From an uncultured Prochlorococcus sp. (GTDB lineage: Bacteria > Cyanobacteriota > Cyanobacteriia > PCC-6307 > Cyanobiaceae), in NCBI GenBank assembly GCA_902525075.1, contig CABZFV010000011.1, positions 1-46,705 of the forward strand: a stretch of 46,705 bases of DNA, written 5' to 3'. Below are positions 34,769 to 44,366 of this stretch, piece after piece; the stretch's first letter is position 1; every line of letters begins with the position of its first letter. The translations under genes were made by a program, and so were the position numbers. Below the pieces are notes generated by a model, which was given only the letters and a program-made list of their open reading frames with translations, did not search any database and was not told where the DNA came from.

Positions 34769-36474
34769 AGCAAAAAATACCTTTGAGCCATTGGGACTTC
34801 ATCAAGTGGTTCACAAGTAAGAAGTTCTCCATCAGAAAAAACTTCATAAGTTTGAGGATCAACTGAAATATTTGGAAGTTTACTGTTAAGTTTTAAGTTT
34901 GATTTATTGATATTTCTGGTATTTTCTACGGCAATACATTTCTTTTTTAAGCCTAATTTACTTGGAATATTTTGTTCAATTGAATTTTTACTTAAAAAGG
35001 TAAAAGAGCTCTTAATTAGAGATTGGCCAAAACTGGCAAACATAGGTCGACCATGTACAGGACCTGGAGTAGGAATTGAAGCATTTGCATCACCCATTTG
35101 GGACCAAACTATAGATCCTCCTTTAACAACTAATTCAGGCTTTACCGCAAAAAATGAAGGTTTCCACAATGCCAAATCTGCAATTTTACCCTTTTCTATA
35201 GACCCAACATGTTTATCAATACCATGAGCTATTGCAGGATTAATTGTGACTTTAGAAATATATCTCTTTACTCTATAATTATCGTTTCTATCAGAATCCT
35301 GCGATAGCGGTCCCCTTTGGACTTTCATTTTATGTGCGGTTTGAAAAGTTCTTGTTATTACTTCACCAACTCTTCCCATAGCTTGAGAGTCACTGGCGAT
35401 AATTGAGAAGGCGCCAATATCATGTAGAATATCTTCTGCAGCAATAGTCTCTCTTCTGATCCTGGATTCAGCAAATGCAATGTCTTCTGGGATTTTAGAA
35501 TCTAAATGATGACAAACCATTAACATGTCAAGATGTTCTTCTAATGTGTTCCTTGTATAAGGTCTTGTTGGATTTGTACTACTAGGAAGAACATTTTTTT
35601 CTCCACAGATTTTAATAATGTCTGGAGCATGACCTCCACCTGCTCCTTCGGTATGAAATGTATGAATAGTTCTTCCTGCAATAGCGTTGATGGTATCTTC
35701 AACAAAGCCTGCCTCATTCAAAGTATCAGTATGAATACATACTTGTACGTCAAATTTATCTGCAACATTTAGACAAGAATTTATTGTAGGAGGAGTTGTT
35801 CCCCAATCTTCATGAAGCTTCAATCCACACGCACCAGACTCAACCTGATCGATAAGATTGCTCTCGTTTGTTGAGTTTCCTTTTCCAAAAAAACCTAAAT
35901 TCATGGGAAAGGCTTCTGCAGATTGAAGCATTCTTGAAATATGAAAATAACCAGGCGTACAAGTAGTAGCATTTGTGCCAGTTGCTGGTCCAGTTCCTCC
36001 TCCCAACATGGTTGTAATTCCAGAGGCCAGTGCTGTCTCAATTTGTTGGGGACAGATAAAGTGAATATGGGTATCTATTGAACCTGCTGTCAGAATATGC
36101 CCCTCTCCAGCAATTACTTCTGTCGATGCACCAATAACAATATCAACATTATCCTGGATATCAGGATTGCCAGCCTTACCAATTTCAAAAATCAATCCAT
36201 CTTTTATCCCCACATCAGCCTTAATTATTCCCCACCAATCCACGATCAGAGCATTAGTTATTACGGTATCTACTGCTCCATCAGTTCTTCTTACTTGAGA
36301 CTGTCCCATCCCATCTCGAATAACTTTACCTCCACCAAATTTAACTTCATCTCCGTATGTAGTTAAATCCTTTTCTACTTCTATAAAAAGTTCGGTATCA
36401 GCGAGCCTTACTCTATCTCCGGTAGTGGGTCCGTAAGTTTGAGCATAAGTTTTTCTATCAATTTTATAAGACAT
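34765..36474 (-). CDS. ureC: Urease alpha subunit
   Basis: 569 residues with an ATG start, the family length. Nickel and catalytic residues are in place: DTHIHF (about 134-139), the carbamylated lysine in [10 protein letters not shown] (about 219), [10 protein letters not shown] (about 247), [14 protein letters not shown] (about 273), and the flap histidine in MVCHHLD (about 322), with the final nickel-binding aspartate in [14 protein letters not shown]. Hydrolyses urea to ammonia and carbamate in the cytoplasm. Gene order ureA-ureB-ureC is tight (1 and 4 nt). Overlaps the 3' end of gpgS by 4 nt. Confidence 0.98.
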   Translation of the reverse strand: MSYKIDRKTYAQTYGPTTGDRVRLADTELFIEVEKDLTTYGDEVKFGGGKVIRDGMGQSQVRRTDGAVDTVITNALIVDWWGIIKADVGIKDGLIFEIGKAGNPDIQDNVDIVIGASTEVIAGEGHILTAGSIDTHIHFICPQQIETALASGITTMLGGGTGPATGTNATTCTPGYFHISRMLQSAEAFPMNLGFFGKGNSTNESNLIDQVESGACGLKLHEDWGTTPPTINSCLNVADKFDVQVCIHTDTLNEAGFVEDTINAIAGRTIHTFHTEGAGGGHAPDIIKICGEKNVLPSSTNPTRPYTRNTLEEHLDMLMVCHHLDSKIPEDIAFAESRIRRETIAAEDILHDIGAFSIIASDSQAMGRVGEVITRTFQTAHKMKVQRGPLSQDSDRNDNYRVKRYISKVTINPAIAHGIDKHVGSIEKGKIADLALWKPSFFAVKPELVVKGGSIVWSQMGDANASIPTPGPVHGRPMFASFGQSLIKSSFTFLSKNSIEQNIPSKLGLKKKCIAVENTRNINKSNLKLNSKLPNISVDPQTYEVFSDGELLTCEPLDEVPMAQRYFLL

Positions 36475-36478
36475 AATT

Positions 36479-36799
36479 TTAACTATCTAAAGAACCATTA
36501 ACTATTGAATTAAAGCCATATGCATTTCTTAAACCTGAGTATGGCACTAATTTGACATCTGTTGTATCACCCGGTTCAAATCTAATTGCTGTTCCTGCAG
36601 GAATGTCGAGACGCATACCATGTGTTATTTCTCGATCAAAAATTAAAGCCTTGTTTGTTTCATAAAAATGATAATGAGATCCAACTTGTACAGGTCTATC
36701 TCCAGAATTAGAAACTGTTACTGTTTTTACTTGCTTACTAAGATTTAGTTCGATTTCACCTTTTTCAGGAATTATTTCGCCAGGAATTAAATTACTCAT
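36479..36799 (-). CDS. ureB: Urease beta subunit
   Basis: 106 residues with an ATG start, matching the single-domain UreB of bacteria with three separate structural genes. The segments [36 protein letters not shown] and [11 protein letters not shown] are the family's conserved strands. UreB helps assemble the trimer of (ABC) units. ureA is 1 nt upstream and ureC 4 nt downstream on the same strand, so the three are translated as a unit. Confidence 0.97.
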   Translation of the reverse strand: MSNLIPGEIIPEKGEIELNLSKQVKTVTVSNSGDRPVQVGSHYHFYETNKALIFDREITHGMRLDIPAGTAIRFEPGDTTDVKLVPYSGLRNAYGFNSIVNGSLDS

Positions 36800-36800
36800 A

Positions 36801-37103
36801 CTAATTAATCGGATTGTGAATAGTAACTAATTTAGTCCCATCGGGAAAAACCGCTTCTATTTGAACTTCATCAACCATTTCAGGAATGCCCTCCATAACT
36901 TGTGATTTTGAAAGCCAGGTAGTTCCCTCTGACATTAATTGACTTACACTTTTACCATCTCGTGCTCCTTCAAGAACTTGAAAACTTAAAAAAGCAATTG
37001 TTTCAGGATAATTAAGTCTAAGACCTCGACTAAGCCTTCTTTCAGCTAAGAGTGCAGCAGAAAAAATCAATAATTTATCCTTTTCTTGAGGTGAAAGATG
37101 CAT
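36801..37103 (-). CDS. ureA: Urease gamma subunit
   Basis: 100 residues with an ATG start, the usual UreA size. [40 protein letters not shown] and [47 protein letters not shown] match throughout. It packs with UreB and UreC in the apoenzyme. ureD ends 50 nt upstream on the same strand, giving the order ureD-A-B-C common in cyanobacteria. Confidence 0.97.
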   Translation of the reverse strand: MHLSPQEKDKLLIFSAALLAERRLSRGLRLNYPETIAFLSFQVLEGARDGKSVSQLMSEGTTWLSKSQVMEGIPEMVDEVQIEAVFPDGTKLVTIHNPIN

Positions 37104-37153
37104 AATAAAAAATTAATCTATAAATTCTTAAAAAAGGTTCTTTCTGAACATAA

Positions 37154-38056
37154 TTAATAATTCATAGAATCTTGTAAAGGCCATACACCTTGATATTTTG
37201 GCTCACAAAATCCACAAACAGACCTAATTTGTTTCCAAATACAAAAAAAACATTTTCTAGCGTCTTGAGAAGAGCTCCCTAGAAATCTTACAGAGATTCC
37301 ATTTTCAAGGATTCCAATAGATAAATTATTATTAGTTTCATTGAAAATCTTTTTTATATTTCCCACAAGATTATTTATTTTTGACTTGGAAAAATCTTTT
37401 TCGCAAATCCAAATTAAGGATCCAAAAACGGGCATATAATCCATGCCTGACTTCGCCACAAAACTTGCCTTAGATAATTCAATATGATCAACATATTCCC
37501 AATCATCAAGTAAATCATTATTTCTCATAATTTCTAATTTAGACCTAAAAACTCCGCTCTCAATAGATTCTCCAGAAGAAGATCTTCCAAGTCTTATTAA
37601 ATCAGTAAATAAAAAACTTGAACTTTCTGAAATAGATACTTTAAAAATTTGCTCATATAAACCATTTGCAAAGATGATTGTTTCTTGGGGAATATACTCT
37701 AAATGAGAATTTTCAAGAATTTTTATAAGATTCTTTTGCTTTGAAAAACTTCCTTTTGGATTTATTTTAGATCTTCCAACTGATCCATATACTTTCTGAG
37801 CTGAAGAAGTCGTCAACAAAACCTTAGAGTTTTTTTCAAGATTTATCTTAAAGTCGAGTAAATCACCTCCTACCAACCCCCCTGCAGTATGTAGAACAGG
37901 CAAAATGCATCTGCCCTCTTGATCATGAGTAGACTTTAATAACTTATAAGGAGAAGTTGATTTAGATTTAAAGATTGTTTTATCAACATTTCCTAAACTT
38001 GCTTTATTATTGAAAAAATTTAAGAAACAATTACCTTCCCATGAAGTTTTAATCAT
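37154..38056 (-). CDS. ureD: Urease accessory protein UreD
   Basis: 300 residues with an ATG start. UreD features are the [19 protein letters not shown] segment, the [18 protein letters not shown] motif (about 54-71), [14 protein letters not shown], and [25 protein letters not shown]. It forms the scaffold that binds apourease and recruits UreF-UreG for nickel insertion. It starts 42-48 nt from the divergent ureE, so the two halves of the cluster share a compact bidirectional control region. Confidence 0.94.
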   Translation of the reverse strand: MIKTSWEGNCFLNFFNNKASLGNVDKTIFKSKSTSPYKLLKSTHDQEGRCILPVLHTAGGLVGGDLLDFKINLEKNSKVLLTTSSAQKVYGSVGRSKINPKGSFSKQKNLIKILENSHLEYIPQETIIFANGLYEQIFKVSISESSSFLFTDLIRLGRSSSGESIESGVFRSKLEIMRNNDLLDDWEYVDHIELSKASFVAKSGMDYMPVFGSLIWICEKDFSKSKINNLVGNIKKIFNETNNNLSIGILENGISVRFLGSSSQDARKCFFCIWKQIRSVCGFCEPKYQGVWPLQDSMNY

Positions 38057-38104
38057 AAATTGTTTTCTTTAATTACTAAATTAAAGTAACCAAAAATTTT
38101 GATT

Positions 38105-38554
38105 ATGAGAATGAATAAACAAATTGTTGTAACTGATTGGATTAAGGAAAAACCTAAATTAGGTTTATTTTTAAAACTTACCTTAAGTTCTGATGAAAGA
38201 AGAATTTTAAGAGGTAAAAGATTAACTGATTGTGATCAAGAGATAATTTTACAATTACCTAGAAAAGGCAAATTAAATGATGGAGATATTCTTTCAACTA
38301 ATAAGTCCAATTTTTATGTAGAGATAATTGCCAGAACAGAAGATTTAATTGAAATAAGTTCAAATTCTAAAATTGAACTTATTAAGACTGCTTATCATCT
38401 AGGAAATAGGCATGTAGAAGTAGAAATTGAAGAAGACATTCTTCTAACAAAAAGTGATTATGTTATTAAAAATATGCTTCTTAATTTTAAAGTTGATGTA
38501 AAAAATACGAAAAAAAAGTTTTTTCCGGAAAGAGGTGCCCATAGTCATGAGTAA
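38105..38554 (+). CDS. ureE: Urease accessory protein UreE (nickel metallochaperone)
   Basis: 149 residues from ATG 38105; a TTG two codons upstream and an ATG two codons downstream are alternatives. The peptide-binding N-terminal domain has LKLTLSSDERRILRGKRLTDCDQEIILQLPR, and the C-terminal nickel-binding domain has AYHLGNRHVEVEIEED. The C-terminal tail is very short (FPERGAHSHE) with only two histidines, unlike the His-rich tails of enteric UreE. UreE delivers nickel to UreG. It overlaps ureF by 8 nt. Confidence 0.92.
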   Translation: MRMNKQIVVTDWIKEKPKLGLFLKLTLSSDERRILRGKRLTDCDQEIILQLPRKGKLNDGDILSTNKSNFYVEIIARTEDLIEISSNSKIELIKTAYHLGNRHVEVEIEEDILLTKSDYVIKNMLLNFKVDVKNTKKKFFPERGAHSHE

Positions 38555-39233
38555 AAATCACTTATTAAAATATTTATTAATAAGTCCTAACTTACCAGTT
38601 GGAGGATTTTGCTATTCTGAGGGAATGGAGAGTTATCTTCATAATAAAAATTTAACAGATTCAAAATCGGTAAAAGACTTAATCATAAGTGAACTAAAAA
38701 TTGGTCAGATAAGACTAGATGCAAGACTATTACTAGATTTTTTTGATATTTTCAATGAGATTGACAAACGCAAAAATTTAAAAGTTAATTTGCAAAAGCT
38801 AATAAATTTGAATAAATGGATCCTCTCATCAAAGGACTCTCTCGAAATGAGAGAACAACAAATTCAAATGGCAAGATCTCTCTTTGATTTAACCAAAGAA
38901 TTTGGATTTGAATATCTATATGAAAATAATAAAAAAAGCTCCTGGTCATTAGCGTGGAGTTGGGCTTGTTATTGTTTTGAAATTACCAAGTTAGAAATGG
39001 TTGAGAGTTTTTTCTATGCGTGGAGTGCCAACCAACTTAATGCTGCATTAAGAATTATTCCTATTGGGTCAACAAAAGCACAATTAATACAAAGAGACTT
39101 ATTAGAAATAATTTCAAAAGTTTCTAAAGAAATTATGGACAAAGAAATTGATGACATCTATTTTGGCAATGTAGGTTTAGCTATGGCACAACAAAATCAT
39201 AATGACCTTTATACAAAACTTTTTAGAAATTAA
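38547..39233 (+). CDS. ureF: Urease accessory protein UreF
   Basis: 228 residues from ATG 38547, inside the ureE 3' end; the frame extends to a GTG at 38535. The N terminus NHLLKYLLISPNLPVGGFCYSEGMESYL is the UreF hallmark (S-x-x-LPVGGF-x-YSxGLE in other families), and the C-terminal half is helical with RIIPIGSTKAQ and the final FGNVGLAMAQQNHNDLYTKLFRN, which docks on UreD. UreF acts as the checkpoint protein that couples UreG GTP hydrolysis to metallocentre assembly. ureG starts 3 nt after its stop. Confidence 0.94.
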   Translation: MSKNHLLKYLLISPNLPVGGFCYSEGMESYLHNKNLTDSKSVKDLIISELKIGQIRLDARLLLDFFDIFNEIDKRKNLKVNLQKLINLNKWILSSKDSLEMREQQIQMARSLFDLTKEFGFEYLYENNKKSSWSLAWSWACYCFEITKLEMVESFFYAWSANQLNAALRIIPIGSTKAQLIQRDLLEIISKVSKEIMDKEIDDIYFGNVGLAMAQQNHNDLYTKLFRN

Positions 39234-39236
39234 TTT

Positions 39237-39848
39237 ATGAGCAGCAAATTGAGAGTAGGGGTTGCTGGGCCTGTAGGTTCAGGAAAAACTGCATTAGTAG
39301 AGACTCTATGCTTAAGCATGAAAAAAAATTATGAAATAGCAGTTGTCACCAATGATATATACACCAAAGAAGATGCTAACTTTCTTATAAATAAAAGGGT
39401 TTTAGAGGAAGGAAGGATTATTGGTGTAGAAACAGGAGGTTGTCCTCATACCGCCATAAGAGAGGATTGTTCATTAAATAAAAATGCAGTTTTAGATTTA
39501 GAAAATAAATATAATCCTCTAGATTTTGTTTTTGTAGAAAGTGGAGGCGATAATTTAGCATCTAGTTTTAGTCCAGAACTTGTAGATTTATCAATATATG
39601 TTATTGATGTATCAGCCGGAGACAAAATTCCTAGAAAAGGGGGGCCAGGGATAACAAGGTCGGATTTATTATTAATAAACAAAATTGACTTAGCAGATAA
39701 AGTTGGTGCAGATTTGAATATTATGAAAAGGGATACTGAATTTATGAGAAAAGGGAAACCTTGGTTTTTTACCAACCTAAGTAACGGCGAAGGAGTTGAA
39801 GAAATACTTCAATTTTTAGAATCACATATACCCAACAATCGAAACTAG
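39237..39848 (+). CDS. ureG: Urease accessory GTPase UreG
   Basis: 203 residues with an ATG start. P-loop [14 protein letters not shown] (8-21), the CPH metal-binding motif in [11 protein letters not shown] (67-77), the SIMIBI-class [17 protein letters not shown] region and the guanine-specificity LLINKIDLA segment are intact. UreG carries nickel, dimerises on GTP binding, and releases the metal into the UreDF-apourease complex. It closes the ureEFG run, 128 nt before urtA. Confidence 0.97.
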   Translation: MSSKLRVGVAGPVGSGKTALVETLCLSMKKNYEIAVVTNDIYTKEDANFLINKRVLEEGRIIGVETGGCPHTAIREDCSLNKNAVLDLENKYNPLDFVFVESGGDNLASSFSPELVDLSIYVIDVSAGDKIPRKGGPGITRSDLLLINKIDLADKVGADLNIMKRDTEFMRKGKPWFFTNLSNGEGVEEILQFLESHIPNNRN

Positions 39849-39886
39849 AAAAATGTTTATTACTAATATATTGGATTCAACAAAAA

Positions 39887-39928
39887 GTTACGACTGATAC
39901 AAAACTAATCCTCACTCGTTAATAACTT
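39887..39928 (+). promoter_or_regulatory. NtcA-type promoter of urtA
   Basis: GTT-N8-TAC (39887-39900) differs from the NtcA consensus GTA-N8-TAC by one base and is followed, 22 nt later, by TAACTT (39923-39928), matching the TAN3T -10 box at the spacing typical of NtcA-activated promoters. The transcription start would be at about 39935, leaving a leader of some 40 nt before urtA. urtA activation by NtcA under nitrogen limitation is established in cyanobacteria; binding to this exact site is inference. Confidence 0.65.
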
Positions 39929-39976
39929 TTATCTTATCCCCCTAATGAGGGTCAATTACCTAATTTATCCTAATTC

Positions 39977-41254
39977 ATGAGAATTTCAAGGCGTATTTTG
40001 GCAGGTTTAGCTACTGCCTCACTTGCTGTCACAGCAACTTCCTGTGGTGGAGGTGGAACCTCCGGAAGTTTCGATGACACAGTAACCGTTGGTATTTTGC
40101 ATTCGTTATCTGGAACAATGGCTATCTCTGAATCAACTCTTGTTGATACAGAAAAAATGGCTATTGAAGAGATAAATGCTGCTGGTGGTGTTAAAGTTGG
40201 TGGCAAAAGCTACAAAATAGAATACATAGTTGAAGATGGTGCATCTGACTGGCCAACTTTTGCTGAAAAATCTAAGAAACTTATAGACCAAGACGGAGTT
40301 CCTGTCGTATTTGGTGGATGGACATCTGCAAGTAGAAAGGCAATGTTACCTGTCTACGAATCAAAAGATGCGTTCCTCTACTACCCAATTCAATATGAAG
40401 CTCAAGAATGTTCTAACAACATTTTCTATACTGGAGCCACACCAAACCAACAATCGGAACCCGCTACAGATTTCATGTACAAGCGATCTCCTGCGGCTGG
40501 TGGAGATTTCTTTCTTGTAGGTTCTGATTATGTTTTCCCAAGAACTTCAAACACAATCACAAAAGCTCAGGTAAAACAGTTAGGAGGTAAAGTTGTTGGA
40601 GAAGATTACCTTCCATTAGGAAATACTGAAGTTGCTCCAATTATTTCAAAAATCAAAAAAGCTTTGCCTGACGGTGGAATAATCATTAATACTCTTAATG
40701 GTGACCAAAACGTTGCATTCTTCAAACAGATTCAAGACGCAGGTATCACACCTTCAAGTGGGTACTATGTAATGAACTATTCAATTGCTGAAGAAGAGAT
40801 TAGTACAATTGGCCCTGAGTTCCTTGAAGGTCACTACGGCGCTTGGAACTACATGATGTCAATTGATACTCCTGCATCTAAGAAATTTGCTGCAAGTTTC
40901 AAGAAAAGATGGGGAGCAGATCGAGTTGTAGCTGATCCTCAAGAATCTGCTTATAACATGGTCTACTTATGGAAACAGGCAGTAGAAGATGCTGGGACAT
41001 TTGACGACAACGCAGTAAGGGAAGCCCTTGTTGGACAAAAGTTTGATGCTCCACAAGGTCCTGTTGAAGTTATGCCTAATCACCACTTATCTCAAACAGT
41101 AAGAATTGGGGAGATTAATGCAGAGGGTGGATTTACAATCCTTGAAGAGACAGGTGTTGTTCTTCCTCAAGCATGGAACCAAAAGCATCCAAGTTCAAAA
41201 GGATTTGCTTGCGACTGGACAGATCCTTCAAAAGGAGAAAAGTATAAGCTTTAA
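39977..41254 (+). CDS. urtA: Urea ABC transporter, substrate-binding protein
   Basis: 425 residues with an ATG start. An N-terminal signal region with two arginines (MRISRRILAGLATASLAVTATSC) ends in a lipobox-like cysteine (C23) followed by a Gly-rich linker, indicating a lipoprotein. The mature part is a type I periplasmic-binding fold: VTVGILHSLSGTMAISEST, GGWTSASRKAMLPVYE, YEAQECSNNIFYTGATPNQQ and ALPDGGIIINTLNGDQN. It captures urea for UrtBC. Its codon use is more GC-rich than that of its neighbours, in line with high expression. Confidence 0.97.
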   Translation: MRISRRILAGLATASLAVTATSCGGGGTSGSFDDTVTVGILHSLSGTMAISESTLVDTEKMAIEEINAAGGVKVGGKSYKIEYIVEDGASDWPTFAEKSKKLIDQDGVPVVFGGWTSASRKAMLPVYESKDAFLYYPIQYEAQECSNNIFYTGATPNQQSEPATDFMYKRSPAAGGDFFLVGSDYVFPRTSNTITKAQVKQLGGKVVGEDYLPLGNTEVAPIISKIKKALPDGGIIINTLNGDQNVAFFKQIQDAGITPSSGYYVMNYSIAEEEISTIGPEFLEGHYGAWNYMMSIDTPASKKFAASFKKRWGADRVVADPQESAYNMVYLWKQAVEDAGTFDDNAVREALVGQKFDAPQGPVEVMPNHHLSQTVRIGEINAEGGFTILEETGVVLPQAWNQKHPSSKGFACDWTDPSKGEKYKL

Positions 41255-41275
41255 TCTAATTAAAACCTATACTTC

Positions 41276-41309
41276 AAAATAAAAGGAGGTTAACGCCTCC
41301 TTTTATTTT
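41276..41309 (+). terminator. Strong hairpin between urtA and urtB
   Basis: AAAATAAAAGGAGG (41276-41289), loop TTAACG, then CCTCCTTTTATTTT (41296-41309) is a perfect 14-bp stem ending in a T-rich run: a rho-independent terminator shape. It is followed 28 nt later by urtB on the same strand without an obvious second promoter. It may act as a partial terminator or 3'-stabiliser that makes urtA mRNA more abundant than urtBCDE. Confidence 0.8.
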
Positions 41310-41337
41310 ATATAATCAAATATTTTCTTTTTCTAAA

Positions 41338-42492
41338 TTGGAGTTACTTCTCGATAGCCTTTTTAATGGTGTTGCAATCGGATCTGTACTACTTGTTGCT
41401 GCATTAGGTCTAGCAATTGTTTTTGGTCTTATGGGTGTAATAAATCTTGCCCATGGAGAACTTATGATGCTTGGGGCTTACACAACATATGTAACACAAT
41501 TAATTTTCAAATTACCTATATTAAAACCTTTCTACAATTCGTACATAATAGTTTCTATTTTCCTTGCTTTTATTGTTAGTGGAGTAGTTGGCATTCTCCT
41601 TGAAAAAACTATAATAAGAAAGCTTTATGGCAGTCCATTAGAGACACTTCTGGCAACTTGGGGCGTAAGCTTAATTCTTCAACAATTTGTCAGAAGTGTA
41701 CCTTTAGCTTATGGGACAGGTCTAGTTATAAGTCTGTTAATTGGTTTATTCTTACCAACAACATTCCCTTCAAAAATAAAAGAATCAATAAATTTCAAAT
41801 ATTTTAAATTTAGTTCTTGGATATTTGCTGCTTTTACTGGGGTCCTGTCAGGTAGCGTAATCTCATCCTCTGTCAGCAAACTTAGTAGAGCAAGCGCTCG
41901 AAATGTTGATGTAACAGCGCCCTCATGGATGAGAGGTCAAGTTGAGATTATTGGCACTGCATTTCCTAAAACAAGATTAATGATAATTGTAATTACTCTA
42001 ATCTCTGTAGTAGCAATAACATTATTTCTTAATCAAAGTGCTTGGGGAATGCGGATAAGAGCAGTTACTCAGAACCGACAAATGAGTGATTGTCTTGGTA
42101 TATCTACTGAAAAAGTGGATATAATTACTTTTGGAATTGGATCTGGCTTAGCAGGAGTTGCTGGGGTAGCAGTATCTCTTTTAGGTTCTGTAGGACCTAA
42201 CGTTGGAGGCAACTATATAGTTGGTTGTTTTATGGTTGTAGTGCTGGGAGGAGTAGGAAATTTATTAGGAACAGTACTTGCTTCATTTGGAATAGGAATA
42301 ATGACAGATTTAATTGGAGCTGGCAGGCTCTTGTCAATATGGCCAGATATGCCTTTACCTTTATCAAACACTATTAACTTTTTTGCGACCACAAGTATGG
42401 CAAGAGTAATGATATTTGCACTAATTGTTATATTCTTACAATTTAAACCTACAGGTTTATTTCCTCAAAAAGGAAGGATGGTTGAAAGCTAA
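41338..42492 (+). CDS. urtB: Urea ABC transporter, permease UrtB
   Basis: 384 residues with a TTG start. A LivH-type permease: VLLVAALGLAIVFGLMGVINLAHGELMMLGAY (18-49) and, toward the end, the LGISTEKVDIITFGIGSGLAGVAGVAVSLLGSVGPNVGGNYIVGCFMVVVLGGVGNLLGT transport signature region (positions about 256-318). About eight membrane helices. It forms the translocation pore with UrtC. Its stop overlaps the urtC start by one base (TAATG). Confidence 0.95.
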   Translation: MELLLDSLFNGVAIGSVLLVAALGLAIVFGLMGVINLAHGELMMLGAYTTYVTQLIFKLPILKPFYNSYIIVSIFLAFIVSGVVGILLEKTIIRKLYGSPLETLLATWGVSLILQQFVRSVPLAYGTGLVISLLIGLFLPTTFPSKIKESINFKYFKFSSWIFAAFTGVLSGSVISSSVSKLSRASARNVDVTAPSWMRGQVEIIGTAFPKTRLMIIVITLISVVAITLFLNQSAWGMRIRAVTQNRQMSDCLGISTEKVDIITFGIGSGLAGVAGVAVSLLGSVGPNVGGNYIVGCFMVVVLGGVGNLLGTVLASFGIGIMTDLIGAGRLLSIWPDMPLPLSNTINFFATTSMARVMIFALIVIFLQFKPTGLFPQKGRMVES

Positions 42493-43622
42493 TGTCCTTA
42501 AGCAAAATTAAATTTGATAAAAAAATAGTATTATCATTTTGGATAATATTAATCGCCTTAATTATTGCAGCACCAACTCTACTCCCTGTATTTAGACTAA
42601 ACCTCCTAGGAAGATACTTGTCCTTATCCATAGTTGCACTTGGTGTTGATCTTATATGGGGATATACAGGTTTACTAAGTCTTGGACAAGGAATATTTTT
42701 TGCATTAGGTGGATATTGTGCAGCAATGTATTTACAAATAACCAGCTCCTCTGAATTTCCAAATAATATTCCTGAATTTTTTGCTTTATATGGTGTTGAA
42801 AAATTACCTTTTTTCTGGGAACCGTTTAGATCGCCTGTTTTTACCTTTTTAGCCATCTGGATAATTCCAGCAATGGTTGCAGGTTTAATTGGATTTCTTG
42901 TTTTCAGAAATAGAATCAAAGGGGTTTATTTTTCTATACTTACTCAAGCTTCTCTTCTTGTATTCTTTAATTTCTTTAATGGACAACAAAAACTTATAAA
43001 TGGAACAAATGGATTAAAAACAGATGTAACACAACTATTTGGTCAGATGGTAGGGTCTGAGTCCATGCAAAGAATATTCTTTTGGATAACCGCCATACTA
43101 GTAATAGCAGCTTGGTTTTTTGCAAAGTGGGTAGTTAAAGGAAGATTTGGAAATATCCTTATAGGAATACGAGATGATGAACCAAGAGTTAGGTTTACAG
43201 GATACAACCCAGTTATATTTAAGACGATAATATTTTCTATTGCTGGAGGTCTCGCAGGAATTTCGGGAGCTTTATATACTGTTCAGTCTGGAATAGTATC
43301 CCCTCAATTTATGACGGTTCCCTTTTCTATAGAAATGGTTATATGGGTTGCTGTTGGAGGAAGAGGAACTTTATTGGGAGCAATACTAGGAGCAGTTTTC
43401 ATCAACTATGCAAAAAGTCTAGTAAGTGAAGCTTTACCTGCTAGCTGGATGTTTATTCAAGGAGGGTTATTTATCTTAGTTGTAACAGCTCTTCCAGAAG
43501 GAGTTTTAGGATGGATTCAAGGAGATGGTCCTAGGAATCTTCTTCAAAGATTTGGTTTGAAGAGAAAGATTGAAACATATCCAAGCTTAGAAGTTAACAA
43601 AAAGGATGGGAATAATGAATAA
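42492..43622 (+). CDS. urtC: Urea ABC transporter, permease UrtC
   Basis: 376 residues with an ATG start that shares one base with the urtB stop. A LivM-type permease: LGRYLSLSIVALGVDLIWGYTGLLSLGQGIFFALGGYCAAMYL (about 36-78), a long cytoplasmic stretch, then IGIRDDEPRVRFTGYNPVIFKTIIFSIAGGLAGISGALY and the final VGGRGTLLGAILGAVFINYAKSL. Eight to ten membrane helices. It pairs with UrtB. It overlaps urtD by 8 nt. Confidence 0.95.
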   Translation: MSLSKIKFDKKIVLSFWIILIALIIAAPTLLPVFRLNLLGRYLSLSIVALGVDLIWGYTGLLSLGQGIFFALGGYCAAMYLQITSSSEFPNNIPEFFALYGVEKLPFFWEPFRSPVFTFLAIWIIPAMVAGLIGFLVFRNRIKGVYFSILTQASLLVFFNFFNGQQKLINGTNGLKTDVTQLFGQMVGSESMQRIFFWITAILVIAAWFFAKWVVKGRFGNILIGIRDDEPRVRFTGYNPVIFKTIIFSIAGGLAGISGALYTVQSGIVSPQFMTVPFSIEMVIWVAVGGRGTLLGAILGAVFINYAKSLVSEALPASWMFIQGGLFILVVTALPEGVLGWIQGDGPRNLLQRFGLKRKIETYPSLEVNKKDGNNE

Positions 43623-44364
43623 TAAAGATCTTCTAAATTTAATAGATATTACTGTTAGTTTCGAGGGTTTTTTAGCTCTCAACAAACTTAATTTAAATTT
43701 GAAGAAAGGAGAATTAAGAGCTGTAATAGGACCCAATGGTGCAGGAAAAACAACATTTCTTGATGTAATAACTGGAAAGGTTAAGCCAACAAAAGGTGAA
43801 GTAATTTTTAAAGGGAAATCTTTAGTAGGTAGAAAGGAGCATAAAATAGCCAGACTTGGAGTTGGAAGAAAGTTCCAAAGTCCAAGAATCTTTGAAAATC
43901 TAACAGTTAAAGAAAATCTTGAAATATCCGTGACAACTCCTAAAAGTCCCTTAAACCTTATAAATAAAAGTATTAAGGATGAGCAGCTTAATGAGATTGA
44001 TCGTCTTATGAAAATTGTTAATTTAGCTCAAAAAGTTGATTCTAAAGCTGGATCTTTATCTCATGGCCAAAAACAATGGCTCGAGATAGCCATGTTAGTA
44101 GGACAGAAGCCAGATTTAATGTTAGTAGATGAACCTGTTGCCGGTTTAACTGATGAAGAAACAGATCTTACAGCTGATTTATTAAAATCTTTATCAGGTG
44201 AAAATACAGTAGTGGTAATAGATCACGATATGGAATTTATAAGAAGACTTGATAGTAATGTTTCAGTATTAAATCAGGGCACAGTATTATGTGAGGGAAC
44301 AATGGAAACCATACAAAAAGACAAAAAAGTTATAGATGTTTATTTAGGAAGACCTGAGGACTAG
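43615..44364 (+). CDS. urtD: Urea ABC transporter, ATPase UrtD
   Basis: 249 residues from ATG 43615; an ATG three codons upstream (43606) is possible but sits directly on the purine-rich AAAAGGA that would serve as its ribosome site, so the second ATG is better placed. LivG-type ATPase: Walker A IGPNGAGKTTFLDVITG, the LGVGRKFQSPRIFENLTVKENLE segment, signature LSHGQKQWLEIAML and Walker B LMLVDEPVAGLTDEE. The non-standard signature SHGQKQ is normal for UrtD/LivG. It powers urea import with UrtE. Confidence 0.95.
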   Translation: MNNKDLLNLIDITVSFEGFLALNKLNLNLKKGELRAVIGPNGAGKTTFLDVITGKVKPTKGEVIFKGKSLVGRKEHKIARLGVGRKFQSPRIFENLTVKENLEISVTTPKSPLNLINKSIKDEQLNEIDRLMKIVNLAQKVDSKAGSLSHGQKQWLEIAMLVGQKPDLMLVDEPVAGLTDEETDLTADLLKSLSGENTVVVIDHDMEFIRRLDSNVSVLNQGTVLCEGTMETIQKDKKVIDVYLGRPED

Positions 44365-44366
44365 TT

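Noticed and set aside
34907..35227. 106-codon plus-strand frame opposite ureC
   Set aside because: Lies entirely within the well-conserved ureC reading frame on the other strand and has no family features; a shadow frame.
38057..38104. Search for an NtcA box in the ureD/ureE divergent gap
   Set aside because: No GTA-N8-TAC-like pair at suitable spacing; the gap is too short for a convincing call.
39941..39952. CCCTAATGAGGG hairpin in the urtA leader, considered as a riboswitch or ureG terminator
   Set aside because: Only four pairs and no T-tract; too weak to support either.
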